This document shows positions 1 to 5,645 of a DNA stretch of 5,943 bases, in pieces. The stretch's first letter is position 1. The number at the start of each line of letters is the position of its first letter. Both the position numbers and the translations under genes were made by a program. Source of the stretch: Solobacterium sp. Lineage in GTDB: Bacteria; Bacillota_I; Bacilli_A; Erysipelotrichales; Erysipelotrichaceae. The stretch covers positions 1 through 5,943 of the forward strand of contig JAEEPV010000063.1 in the NCBI GenBank assembly GCA_016284975.1. The letters run 5' to 3'. The notes beneath the pieces were generated by a model. It was given only the letters and a program-made list of their open reading frames with translations, searched no databases and was not told the DNA's origin.

Positions 1-19
1 CCCTTACAGCCACATTATG

Positions 20-52
20 AAAAAAACCGGGAGGCGTTTGGTCGCTTCCCGG
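20..52 (-). terminator. Intrinsic terminator of the four-gene minus-strand operon
   Basis: Positions 27-36 and 43-52 form a 10-bp GC-rich stem with one G-T wobble and a 6-base loop. Read on the minus strand it is followed by seven T (A7 at 20-26 on the plus strand). It lies 9 bases beyond the stop codon of the macro-domain gene, where the end of that operon is expected. Confidence 0.9.
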
Positions 53-61
53 GCGACATTT

Positions 62-1084
62 TCACAGCAGTTCCTGATCAAACTGGAACAGGATCGAATT
101 TACCTGTGTAATGTCATAGACCTGATTTTCAAAACAGTATCGATAGATCAGATCGGCCTGTGTTGAACTGGATAATGCGAAGCCTGCCCGTCCGATCAGA
201 TCCTGTGCCTGCGACAGGGAAAGATGCAGTGCAAATGCCAGTGCCACCGCAGTCTTTCTCGATGGCTTGTAGTTTTCATCCTTGCGGATCTTGGCAAACA
301 GCTTGCGGTCGATATTGGCACGCTTGTAGATTTCCGGATCGGTTTTCCCGGAGGAATCGATCAGTTCAAACAGCCTTGCCTGAAAGGTATCTTCTTTTTT
401 CGGCAGGGTGATCGCATCACATGCCTCGACTTCCTCCGCCGCGAGCTTGGCATACATGGGTGCCGCATTTGACATGCCCATGTGAAACAGCTTTCCCTTC
501 CGCCCTCTGCGTCTTTCCCGCGGATAAGCTCCGTATTCCATGTCCTGTGCTTCCAGAACCTGATGTTCCTCAATGTAGGAAACAACATCTGCGAAGACCT
601 TTTCGGAAAGGGCATAGGATGTCTTGTCAAAGACAACCAGAAGAACATCCATATCATGACGCATGGTGTAGTTCTGTATTTCACTCAGTGCCACTTCAAG
701 CGCAGTGCTTTTTTCAAATCCGTTGGATCCGGATGCCAGCAACGGAAAGGCAATACTGTGACAGTCCTGTTCCTGTGCGATGGCAAAACAGTTCTGATAA
801 CAGCGGTGCAGCAGTTCGATCTCGTGATGATTCCCATCGATCCATAGCGGACTGACGGTATGAATGATGATCTTTGCATGCAGGCCAAATGCCGGCGTCG
901 CAGCCGCTTCTCCTTCCGCAATTACACCGATCGCTTCCCGTGCCCGGAGCAGTTCCTCTTTTCCCGCCGCTTCATAGACCGCGGTATCCGTTCCGCTGCC
1001 GAATACAGGCCGGGGATTTGCGGTATTGACGATCGCATCTGCCTCGACATTTATAATATTTTCCCGAATAATCCTGAATGCCAT
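62..1084 (-). CDS. Macro-domain (ADP-ribose-binding) protein with helical C-terminal domain
   Basis: Residues 1-155 are a macro domain: VNTANP (19-24), the phosphate-binding loop GSGTDTAVYEAAG (29-41) with the conserved Asp at 33, GEAAATPAFGL (58-68), HTVSP (75-79) and LLASGSNGF (115-123). Macro domains bind ADP-ribose, and many remove ADP-ribose from proteins or deacetylate O-acetyl-ADP-ribose; which applies here cannot be read from sequence. Residues 156-232 are a variable linker with a basic patch (189-198). Residues 233-340 form a compact helical, helix-turn-helix-like domain (DPEIYKRANIDRKLFAKIR, then KPSRKTAVALAFAL) that I recall as a recurrent partner domain in Bacillota proteins; its role is unknown to me. 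There is no signal peptide, so it is probably cytoplasmic. It is the last gene of the operon, 2 bases after its upstream neighbour. The ribosome binding site is modest (GAGG about 14 bases, AGAAG about 9 bases upstream). Confidence 0.9.
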   Translation of the reverse strand: MAFRIIRENIINVEADAIVNTANPRPVFGSGTDTAVYEAAGKEELLRAREAIGVIAEGEAAATPAFGLHAKIIIHTVSPLWIDGNHHEIELLHRCYQNCFAIAQEQDCHSIAFPLLASGSNGFEKSTALEVALSEIQNYTMRHDMDVLLVVFDKTSYALSEKVFADVVSYIEEHQVLEAQDMEYGAYPRERRRGRKGKLFHMGMSNAAPMYAKLAAEEVEACDAITLPKKEDTFQARLFELIDSSGKTDPEIYKRANIDRKLFAKIRKDENYKPSRKTAVALAFALHLSLSQAQDLIGRAGFALSSSTQADLIYRYCFENQVYDITQVNSILFQFDQELL

Positions 1085-1086
1085 AC

Positions 1087-2139
1087 TTAATACTTCTGCC
1101 TCGGGTTCAGCCTGGAATCCAGTTCGGTTCCGCAGACCACGTAACGATCATTGATCTTGCGGAACGTCAGCTGATAGCCGACATTCCAGGTGCGGTTCAC
1201 CTCTCCGTTATCCGCATAATAGTCAAACGAAATATGTGCCACGATCGTATCATCACTCTGTGCGACGGCTTTGATTTCTTCATTGGTGATCTCCATTTTG
1301 TCATGGCTGGTAAACCACCAGTTCTGCAGGGTGACATATTTCTGGTACCAGCGGGAGCTGGTATCACTGACTGCCGTGACGTTTCCAAGTGCGGTATCCT
1401 TTGCGGGATATTCCGCGATCAGCTTTGCGTCTTCCACCAGTTCCTTCAGCAGTGCTTCATCTGTAATCTCTTTGCCCAAGAGCCAGTTTCCGCTCAGCAC
1501 ATCCTGAATCATCGCATATCCTTCTTCTCTGTTCAGTGCCGGTTCTCCCAGCAGTCCGTCAAATTCATAGATATCTGCATACGGAATCACGGAAGAATCG
1601 GTAACCTGAAAGAAGTTCGATGCCTCCTGTCCTTTTTCCACGCAGTATTCACTGCCGATCGGTGTTCCGTATACATTCAAAGACAGCCCCGAGGGAACTT
1701 CCACCCGATAGGTCTTGTCTCCCTTTAACGGGAACGCCGGCACCCAGCTGTCTCCCTCTTTCAGTAACGTCAGTGTGCCCAACAGCGTATCCCCGTCAAT
1801 CAGACGGTATTCCCGTTTGTCAGCACTTTCTGAAACGGTTTCGGTTGTGATTGCCGTAAGATCCCGGTCTTTGAAGATCTCCGTCAGCCGTTCCACATAT
1901 GCCTCTTTGGAATCCAGAGAAGGAGAAAGCTTCTGGGAGGCGTTGAACATCGTTTCATAGTCCCCGCCCTGAATGGACTCCAGCACTTCCGCAAGCTGCA
2001 CCTGCGGCATGAGCGCTTCCTGTTTCCGATAATTTTCTTCCGCTTTCTTATTTGCGGTGATTCCAAATGCGACGACTGCCCCGGCTGCGATCAGAGGAAA
2101 GATCACAGCAGTGATTGGTTTCATTCCGCGAGCTGCCAT
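1087..2139 (-). CDS. Membrane-anchored extracytoplasmic protein of unknown function
   Basis: I do not recognise a named family. Residues 7-29 are one hydrophobic segment after a short basic start, with no lipobox, so the protein is probably anchored by its N-terminus with about 320 residues outside. Residues 46-136 alternate helix and strand like a small NTF2-like domain. Residues 143-162 (YRVEVPSGLSLNVYG) resemble a short beta domain seen in cell-surface stalk proteins. Residues 265-345 look like a second NTF2-like unit. This order is loosely reminiscent of TcaA/YvbJ-type envelope proteins, without their zinc ribbon; that is inference only. Apart from one at 336 the only cysteine is at 166, so an external disulfide is possible. 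The start at 2139 is supported by AGGGGG (2149-2154) 9 bases upstream. One base separates it from the upstream glycosidase gene, so the two are probably translated together. Confidence 0.85.
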   Translation of the reverse strand: MAARGMKPITAVIFPLIAAGAVVAFGITANKKAEENYRKQEALMPQVQLAEVLESIQGGDYETMFNASQKLSPSLDSKEAYVERLTEIFKDRDLTAITTETVSESADKREYRLIDGDTLLGTLTLLKEGDSWVPAFPLKGDKTYRVEVPSGLSLNVYGTPIGSEYCVEKGQEASNFFQVTDSSVIPYADIYEFDGLLGEPALNREEGYAMIQDVLSGNWLLGKEITDEALLKELVEDAKLIAEYPAKDTALGNVTAVSDTSSRWYQKYVTLQNWWFTSHDKMEITNEEIKAVAQSDDTIVAHISFDYYADNGEVNRTWNVGYQLTFRKINDRYVVCGTELDSRLNPRQKY

Positions 2140-2140
2140 A

Positions 2141-3142
2141 TCACTCTTCCCCCTTTACCAGAATTACCGACGGCAGATTTCTGGAGTTGTACATCGATAC
2201 CGGATAGTTGGCATATTCTACGTTATACATCATGACGGAAGAGTTGCCGCCGTCGAGGTTTCCGGCATTGATCGCCTTGTATTTCAGAAAGACATCGATG
2301 ACATCTTCATACTGCGCACCGAAGCTGGTCGGGCCGCGCCCGTCAATTACCAGCATCAGGATCGTACCGTCTTCGGTCTGTCCGATCGCGGTACGCGGAT
2401 TTAACATGTTCAGCGTTCCGGCATCGGCAGAGGTATATACAACCTTTCCATTCTCAATGAATGTCGGCCCGAAAGTCACCGCTTCCTTTACGCCGCGCCG
2501 GAGTGCTTCTTCCCCGGTCAGGGTTGCAGTAACGAGCTTTCCGTTTTTATCGATGCCTACGATGGATGCGTTCATAAACTCACTTCCATGAACGATCCGC
2601 CCGTTTTGAATGACAAGGCCCTGCGGTACACTCCCGTCGCCGTGTCCGCCTTCATCTTCAAAACCGCCGCCGTTAATACCGGCCAGCGCTTTGTATTCTT
2701 TCATATACCAGTCGAGTTCCGGCCCCGGAGCCCCGGAGGTATAACCCGGATTGATTACAATTGATACATCATCCGGATCCGGCACAACAATCATGAAACC
2801 TTCATACGTTCCGGCACTAATATGCTCGATATGCGTTCCCTTAGGTTCTTCCGCAGCCGCTTCACGCTCTTCCGACAGCGGTGTTCCATAGGTTCCGGTC
2901 TGTTCTTCCGATGCGGCAAATGCCTTCAGCGTATCGCTTCCAAGTACTTTTTCCGCAACCCTGTGTTCAAGGGAATTCGGATCCAGCTGCAGATATGCCT
3001 GACGGCTCCAGTACGGGTGATCTCCCTCATACTTGGTTTTGACATAGGATACATAGTTCCACGCCGCAGCGGCACATCCTGCAACGATTGTCAGGATTGC
3101 CACCAGCAGCGGGCTCACCCCTCTTTTCTTCTTTTTCGCCAT
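2141..3142 (-). CDS. Membrane-anchored phosphodiester glycosidase family protein (NAGPA domain)
   Basis: After a lysine-rich start (KKKKR, 3-7) comes one membrane segment (about 9-29), then an acidic low-complexity stretch (77-100), then a NAGPA domain from about 106 to the end. Landmarks are GINGGGF (155-161), NPRTAIG (248-254), VIDGR (265-269), NLDGGNSSVMMYN (295-307) and RNLPSVILVK (321-330). The domain is named after the enzyme that removes the GlcNAc cap from mannose-6-phosphate signals; bacterial members (also labelled exopolysaccharide biosynthesis protein, COG4632) cleave or are thought to cleave sugar-phosphodiester bonds in surface polymers. The catalytic part faces outside, so a teichoic-acid-like or capsular polymer is a reasonable but unproven substrate. 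The start is firm: AGGAGA (3151-3156) lies 8 bases upstream, inside the end of the preceding gene, whose stop is 3 bases away. Confidence 0.92.
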   Translation of the reverse strand: MAKKKKRGVSPLLVAILTIVAGCAAAAWNYVSYVKTKYEGDHPYWSRQAYLQLDPNSLEHRVAEKVLGSDTLKAFAASEEQTGTYGTPLSEEREAAAEEPKGTHIEHISAGTYEGFMIVVPDPDDVSIVINPGYTSGAPGPELDWYMKEYKALAGINGGGFEDEGGHGDGSVPQGLVIQNGRIVHGSEFMNASIVGIDKNGKLVTATLTGEEALRRGVKEAVTFGPTFIENGKVVYTSADAGTLNMLNPRTAIGQTEDGTILMLVIDGRGPTSFGAQYEDVIDVFLKYKAINAGNLDGGNSSVMMYNVEYANYPVSMYNSRNLPSVILVKGEE

Positions 3143-3145
3143 TGT

Positions 3146-4147
3146 CTATCTCTCCTGTTGTTTCTGCGGGTTCAGCCCGCGGATCAGTTCAATATATTCT
3201 CTGATCGTTGCCTTTGATTCCTCACAGTTATCATATAATCCCCAGCAGTGCATCATTTCCTCTCCGACATGCGGATGAAGACGGATGTTTTCCCTGCGGC
3301 ATTTCTCCAGAAACTCCGGAAGACACGCATACGCATTTTCGTTGGTTCCGAAGTAGACATCGGTTTCCGGCAGTCCGATCAGGGATGCGTTTAACAGATC
3401 CCCCAGATACCGGTAAGACGCTTCCTCTTCTTCGATCACCTTTGCGCATAATCCGTCTTTGGACAGATACGCCATGGGGATCTGAACATCTCTGTCATCG
3501 AGTACTTCCAGATGTTTCATCCGCTCTTCATGGATCGGAATCTGCAGAAACGGAGAATTCAGAATCAGCCGGTCCGGCATGATCTGTTTGTTTCCTTCCG
3601 CGTTTGCCTTACCGCAGGCGCATAAACACAGGGTCGCCCCTTCTCCAAATCCGATCAGGGCACTGCGGGCATACCGGGAGATCACATAACGGATCGCTTC
3701 CTGTACGGACTCTGTCATTTCATGAAGGGAATACTGCGGAAACAACGGATACAGCAGGATACATACATCACAGCCGGTTCTTACGCACAGTTTCGCAGCG
3801 AGATGGAAATCCTCCTTTCCCGGAGGATCAAAGAAGTGACTGCCATACAGATACAGCAGCCCGGTGCCGGAAGGCTGTTTCCGGGAAGACAGGATCAGCA
3901 GTCTGCTGTTTGCGAGCTGCCGTTCCGCCAGATCCACATGCTCGATCAGGTAATCGTATGGAATCGAAACGGACTGCTGTTCTCTCTTCTGCGCAAGAAA
4001 AGCTGTCCGGTCGTCGCCTGTTACGGCAAGCCGGCTTTTTCGGTTTGAAGCCCGAACCCTTCGTTCAAATATCTGATATCTGACAGACGTCGTAACAACT
4101 CTCCTGTTCTGTATTATAATTACATCATATTTCGAGCTTGGAGGCAT
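3146..4147 (-). CDS. Alpha/beta-hydrolase-like protein lacking the nucleophile serine; 5' end uncertain
   Basis: From about residue 60 the protein follows the HSL-type esterase layout: YLYGS (99-103, where esterases have HGG), YPLFPQ (133-138), nucleophile elbow GFGEG (166-170), NSPF (197-200), GTNEN (267-271) and MMHCW (298-302) with the expected catalytic His. The elbow normally reads G-x-S-x-G; here residue 168 is Gly (codon GGA), so classical serine-ester hydrolysis is unlikely. It may be a pseudoenzyme or binding protein. No signal peptide is present. It is the first gene of the operon. The start at 4147 is the longest open frame but is poorly supported: no good ribosome binding site, the first 15 codons cover a TATAAT box, and the N-terminal 45 residues are basic and unlike the family. 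A frameshift near 4036-4040 could explain this (see findings). The core reading frame is secure; the first 60 residues are not. Confidence 0.75.
   Translation of the reverse strand: MPPSSKYDVIIIQNRRVVTTSVRYQIFERRVRASNRKSRLAVTGDDRTAFLAQKREQQSVSIPYDYLIEHVDLAERQLANSRLLILSSRKQPSGTGLLYLYGSHFFDPPGKEDFHLAAKLCVRTGCDVCILLYPLFPQYSLHEMTESVQEAIRYVISRYARSALIGFGEGATLCLCACGKANAEGNKQIMPDRLILNSPFLQIPIHEERMKHLEVLDDRDVQIPMAYLSKDGLCAKVIEEEEASYRYLGDLLNASLIGLPETDVYFGTNENAYACLPEFLEKCRRENIRLHPHVGEEMMHCWGLYDNCEESKATIREYIELIRGLNPQKQQER
4092..4120 (+). promoter_or_regulatory. Promoter of the lipoprotein gene; -10 also reads TATAAT on the minus strand
   Basis: GTAACA (4092-4097, 4 of 6 matches to the -35 consensus) is spaced 17 bases from a perfect TATAAT (4115-4120), 29 bases before the ATG at 4150. 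The octamer ATTATAAT (4113-4120) is its own reverse complement, so a perfect -10 also exists on the minus strand (4118 to 4113), facing the hydrolase operon. The minus-strand -35 at 17 bases (CCAAGC) is poor. Confidence 0.7.
4140..4144 (+). promoter_or_regulatory. Ribosome binding site fixing the lipoprotein start
   Basis: GGAGG ends 5 bases before ATG at 4150. An in-frame TTG at 4138 overlaps this site, so it cannot be the start that the site serves. Confidence 0.85.
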
Positions 4148-4149
4148 TT

Positions 4150-4614
4150 ATGTTTCGTAGATTCCTGATCGCTTTACTCGCAATGGTTCTGTTTACGGGC
4201 TGTTCGGCAACCTCTGCCAGCAGTCCTGAAAAAGAAATACAGTCGGTGGATGATCTGACCACCCTACTGCAGTCGCATATGTCCGGTGCGGAAATACAGC
4301 CCAAAGATATTCTGGTAACGTTGCTGCGGCTGGATCCGGATTCGATCATTGACGCGAGAGCGGCTTTTGAAAAAGGGGATACCGGCAAGCTCGCGATCGT
4401 CATTCTCGCAAAAGACAATGACGCTGCACTGGAGGCGGGTGACCGGCTGAACTATTATCTTTCAACGCTGCAGAATTCCGCTGCCCAGTACAATACCAAC
4501 GCACTGGAGATGATAAGAAACGGATATATCTACACCAGGGATAATGTGACGATACTGGTGATCAGTGATGACATGGATGCCGTAAAGGCAGAGCTCGCAG
4601 AATACTTCTCTTAA
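4150..4614 (+). CDS. Small lipoprotein, DUF4358-like
   Basis: The 154-residue product begins MFRRF, then a hydrophobic stretch ending in the lipobox LFTGC with Cys18 as the lipidation site, so the mature protein sits on the outer face of the membrane. Residues 30-60 are a helical region. Residues 66-154 (IDARAAF, then LAIVILAKDNDAALEAGDRL, a helical repeat with NYYLSTLQNSAAQY, NGYIYTRDNVTILVISDD) match the general pattern I know from DUF4358 lipoproteins of Bacillota, whose function is unknown. It is transcribed alone, divergently from the hydrolase operon, with its own promoter and terminator. The ATG at 4150 is chosen over an upstream TTG because of GGAGG at 4140-4144. No enzyme motif is visible. 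Confidence 0.88.
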   Translation: MFRRFLIALLAMVLFTGCSATSASSPEKEIQSVDDLTTLLQSHMSGAEIQPKDILVTLLRLDPDSIIDARAAFEKGDTGKLAIVILAKDNDAALEAGDRLNYYLSTLQNSAAQYNTNALEMIRNGYIYTRDNVTILVISDDMDAVKAELAEYFS

Positions 4615-4636
4615 TCCGGCCAGGGCCGGATTTTTT
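4613..4636 (+). terminator. Intrinsic terminator of the lipoprotein gene
   Basis: The stem 4613-4620 / 4625-4632 (AATCCGGC with GCCGGATT) has a 4-base loop and runs into six T (4631-4636). The 5' arm starts within the TAA stop codon. Confidence 0.92.
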
Positions 4637-4686
4637 CAGATATTCTGTTGTAACAGGAGACGAAGAAAAAACGCCGTGTCTTGCTG

Positions 4687-4746
4687 AAGAGAACAACCGG
4701 TCCTGAGAAGGGACCCGTTTTTTTCGGGACATGCGGCTGTTCTTTT
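4687..4746 (+). other. Terminator-like hairpin nested in a competing long stem
   Basis: GGTCC (4699-4703) pairs with GGACC (4711-4715), and seven T follow at 4718-4724, as in an intrinsic terminator. The flanks offer a second fold: 4687-4695 pairs fully with 4738-4746 (one G-U), one mismatch, then CCG 4697-4699 with CGG 4734-4736. In addition CCCG (4714-4717) can pair with CGGG (4725-4728), placing the T-run in a loop. The two folds exclude each other in part. Confidence 0.45.
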
Positions 4747-4751
4747 CTTAA

Positions 4752-4805
4752 GCGTTCATCCTTTTGCGCCTTCACTCTGCGCAAAAGATCATCGGAAGGA
4801 TGCGC
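4752..4805 (+). repeat. Two-part inverted repeat (RNA hairpin)
   Basis: A perfect 9-bp stem, CTTTTGCGC (4761-4769) with GCGCAAAAG (4779-4787), has a 9-base loop. An outer stem pairs CATCC (4757-4761) with GGATG (4798-4802) and GCG (4752-4754) with CGC (4803-4805), separated by a TT bulge; C4761 is claimed by both. There is no T-run, so it is not a terminator. Confidence 0.5.
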
Positions 4806-4839
4806 ATGACGGCAGCTGTGTTATCCGCCGGGCATTTGA

Positions 4840-4869
4840 TTATCAAAAACAACTGATGGGACGTATAAT
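4840..4869 (+). promoter_or_regulatory. Probable promoter for the ECF S-component transcript
   Basis: TTATCA (4840-4845, 4 of 6) is spaced 18 bases from a perfect TATAAT (4864-4869). It predicts a start near 4876 and a leader of about 205 bases before the ATG at 5081. The -35 is overlapped by the perfect inverted repeat TTTGAT-T-ATCAAA (4835-4847), a possible operator. No better promoter is visible between here and the gene. Confidence 0.5.
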
Positions 4870-4891
4870 TGGTTCAGGCAGCCGAAGCTGT

Positions 4892-4937
4892 CGGATTCAT
4901 GTGCAGAAGCACAGGCAATATCGTTTTTTCTTTTTTT
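4892..4937 (+). terminator. Hairpin with T-rich tail inside the leader (possible attenuator)
   Basis: TGTGC (4900-4904) pairs with GCACA (4909-4913) over an AGAA loop. The stem extends outward through C4898-G4915, ATT (4895-4897) with AAT (4917-4919), and CGG (4892-4894) with TCG (4921-4923, one G-U), with a bulged C4916 and A4920 and one mismatch. T6-C-T7 follows directly (4924-4937). It lies between the promoter and the transporter gene, so it would stop transcription unless prevented. Confidence 0.55.
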
Positions 4938-4951
4938 AAGATGTAGGTCAT

Positions 4952-4992
4952 GAAGGCATACGGTTTCTCCGGATGGAGAACGGTATGCCTTC
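4952..4992 (+). repeat. Long inverted repeat in the transporter leader
   Basis: GAAGGCATAC (4952-4961) pairs perfectly with GTATGCCTTC (4983-4992). Inside, TTCTCC (4965-4970) pairs with GGAGAA (4975-4980) over a GGAT loop. Only three T follow (4993-4995), so termination would be weak; a structural or anti-terminating role is as likely. Confidence 0.6.
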
Positions 4993-5064
4993 TTTATCAC
5001 CTTTCCGATTCCTGGTTCATCACTCAGCCACGGGACAATCCCGCTTTCGAAATCATGATTAAGA

Positions 5065-5070
5065 AGGAGA
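5065..5070 (+). promoter_or_regulatory. Ribosome binding site of the ECF S component
   Basis: AGGAGA lies 10 bases before ATG at 5081. An in-frame TTG at 5075 is only 4 bases away and would add two residues (MF); ATG is preferred, but the long spacing leaves some doubt. Confidence 0.75.
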
Positions 5071-5080
5071 TTTATTGTTT

Positions 5081-5620
5081 ATGGGTAAAACGATCAAACA
5101 CACCCGGAAGCTGGCATATGCCGCTATCTGTCTGGCTCTGTGCCTGGTGCTTCCGTTTCTGACCGGACAGATACCACAGATCGGGCAAATGCTGTCACCG
5201 ATGCATATACCTGTATTTCTGTGCGGTTTTTTATGCGGATGGCCATGGGGACTGACGGTCGGATTTATTGCGCCGCTGCTTCGGGGCGCGCTGTTCGGTA
5301 TGCCTGCGCTTGTACCGGGAGGCATCGCAATGGCATTTGAACTGGCAACCTATGGATTCCTGTCCGGACTGCTGTATCGGATCTTTCCGAAAACGACGGG
5401 ATACATTTACGCCACGCTATTACTCTCGATGTTCTGCGGGCGCATTGTATGGGGCGTCGCACGGTTTCTCATTTCCGGTGTTGCGCAGACGCAGTTCACC
5501 TTTTCCTTGTTTCTGGCCGGCGCAATCACCAATGCGATTCCGGGTATCATCCTTCACCTCATCCTGGTCCCCCTCATCGTGATCGCTATGCAACGGGCAA
5601 AACTCATTCCGGAAGAATGA
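5081..5620 (+). CDS. ECF transporter S component (substrate-binding membrane subunit), substrate unknown
   Basis: The product is 179 residues, usual for S components (about 170-200), and almost wholly hydrophobic with about six membrane segments (roughly 11-27, 41-54, 56-72, 83-101, 108-133, 142-171). Characteristic stretches are LTGQIPQIGQMLSPMHIPVF (27-46), CGFLCGWPWGL (48-58), GFIAPLLRGALFGMP (61-75), AMAFELATYG (83-92) and NAIPGI (151-156). The first helix carries AxxxA (Ala15, Ala19), the pattern by which S components dock on EcfT. S components bind a vitamin or similar micronutrient and share one energising module (EcfA, EcfA', EcfT), which is not in this window and must be encoded elsewhere. 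I cannot assign the substrate from sequence. It is transcribed alone after a long structured leader, suggesting control by attenuation, and is closed by the terminator at 5646-5684. Confidence 0.9.
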   Translation: MGKTIKHTRKLAYAAICLALCLVLPFLTGQIPQIGQMLSPMHIPVFLCGFLCGWPWGLTVGFIAPLLRGALFGMPALVPGGIAMAFELATYGFLSGLLYRIFPKTTGYIYATLLLSMFCGRIVWGVARFLISGVAQTQFTFSLFLAGAITNAIPGIILHLILVPLIVIAMQRAKLIPEE

Positions 5621-5645
5621 GGAAATACGCACAGAATGATTCGAA

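Larger units (their letters stand above)
4637..5080 (+). other. Gene-free structured leader region upstream of the ECF S component
   Basis: These 444 bases hold no convincing gene. They hold, in order: a long imperfect stem (4687-4746) with a terminator-like hairpin inside; a two-part hairpin (4752-4805); a promoter (4840-4869) with an inverted repeat over the -35; a small hairpin (4877-4892, GGCAGC-CGAA-GCTGTC); a hairpin with T-rich tail (4892-4937); a long hairpin (4952-4992); a 5-bp hairpin (5031-5043); and the ribosome binding site of the next gene. I found no conserved core of TPP, FMN, cobalamin, SAM, THF, preQ1, ZTP or T-box leaders by eye. It is probably regulatory; the ligand, if any, is unknown. 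Confidence 0.55.

Noticed and set aside
421..855. Open frames of 120-145 codons on the plus strand opposite the macro-domain gene
   Set aside because: Cys/Arg/Pro-rich antisense shadows with no family resemblance and no ribosome binding sites.
3604..4083. 159-codon plus-strand open frame opposite the hydrolase gene
   Set aside because: Composition of an antisense shadow; the minus-strand frame carries recognisable alpha/beta-hydrolase motifs.
4138..4149. TTG start for the lipoprotein four codons upstream
   Set aside because: It overlaps the ribosome binding site; ATG at 4150 is correctly spaced and starts a proper signal peptide.
4697..4724. T-box leader suggested by the GGTCC/GGGACC terminator
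   Set aside because: No T-box sequence (TGGNACCGCG) or specifier-loop landmarks were seen, and the downstream gene is not an amino-acid gene.
4830..4834. CCGCCGGGCA at about 4826-4835, resembling the end of a ZTP riboswitch
   Set aside because: It is one base short of the usual motif and the conserved upstream half of that riboswitch is not present.
4950..5162. 70-codon open frame starting MKAYGF in the transporter leader
   Set aside because: Weak ribosome binding site, its first codons are the 4952-4992 inverted repeat, and it overlaps the transporter start in another frame.
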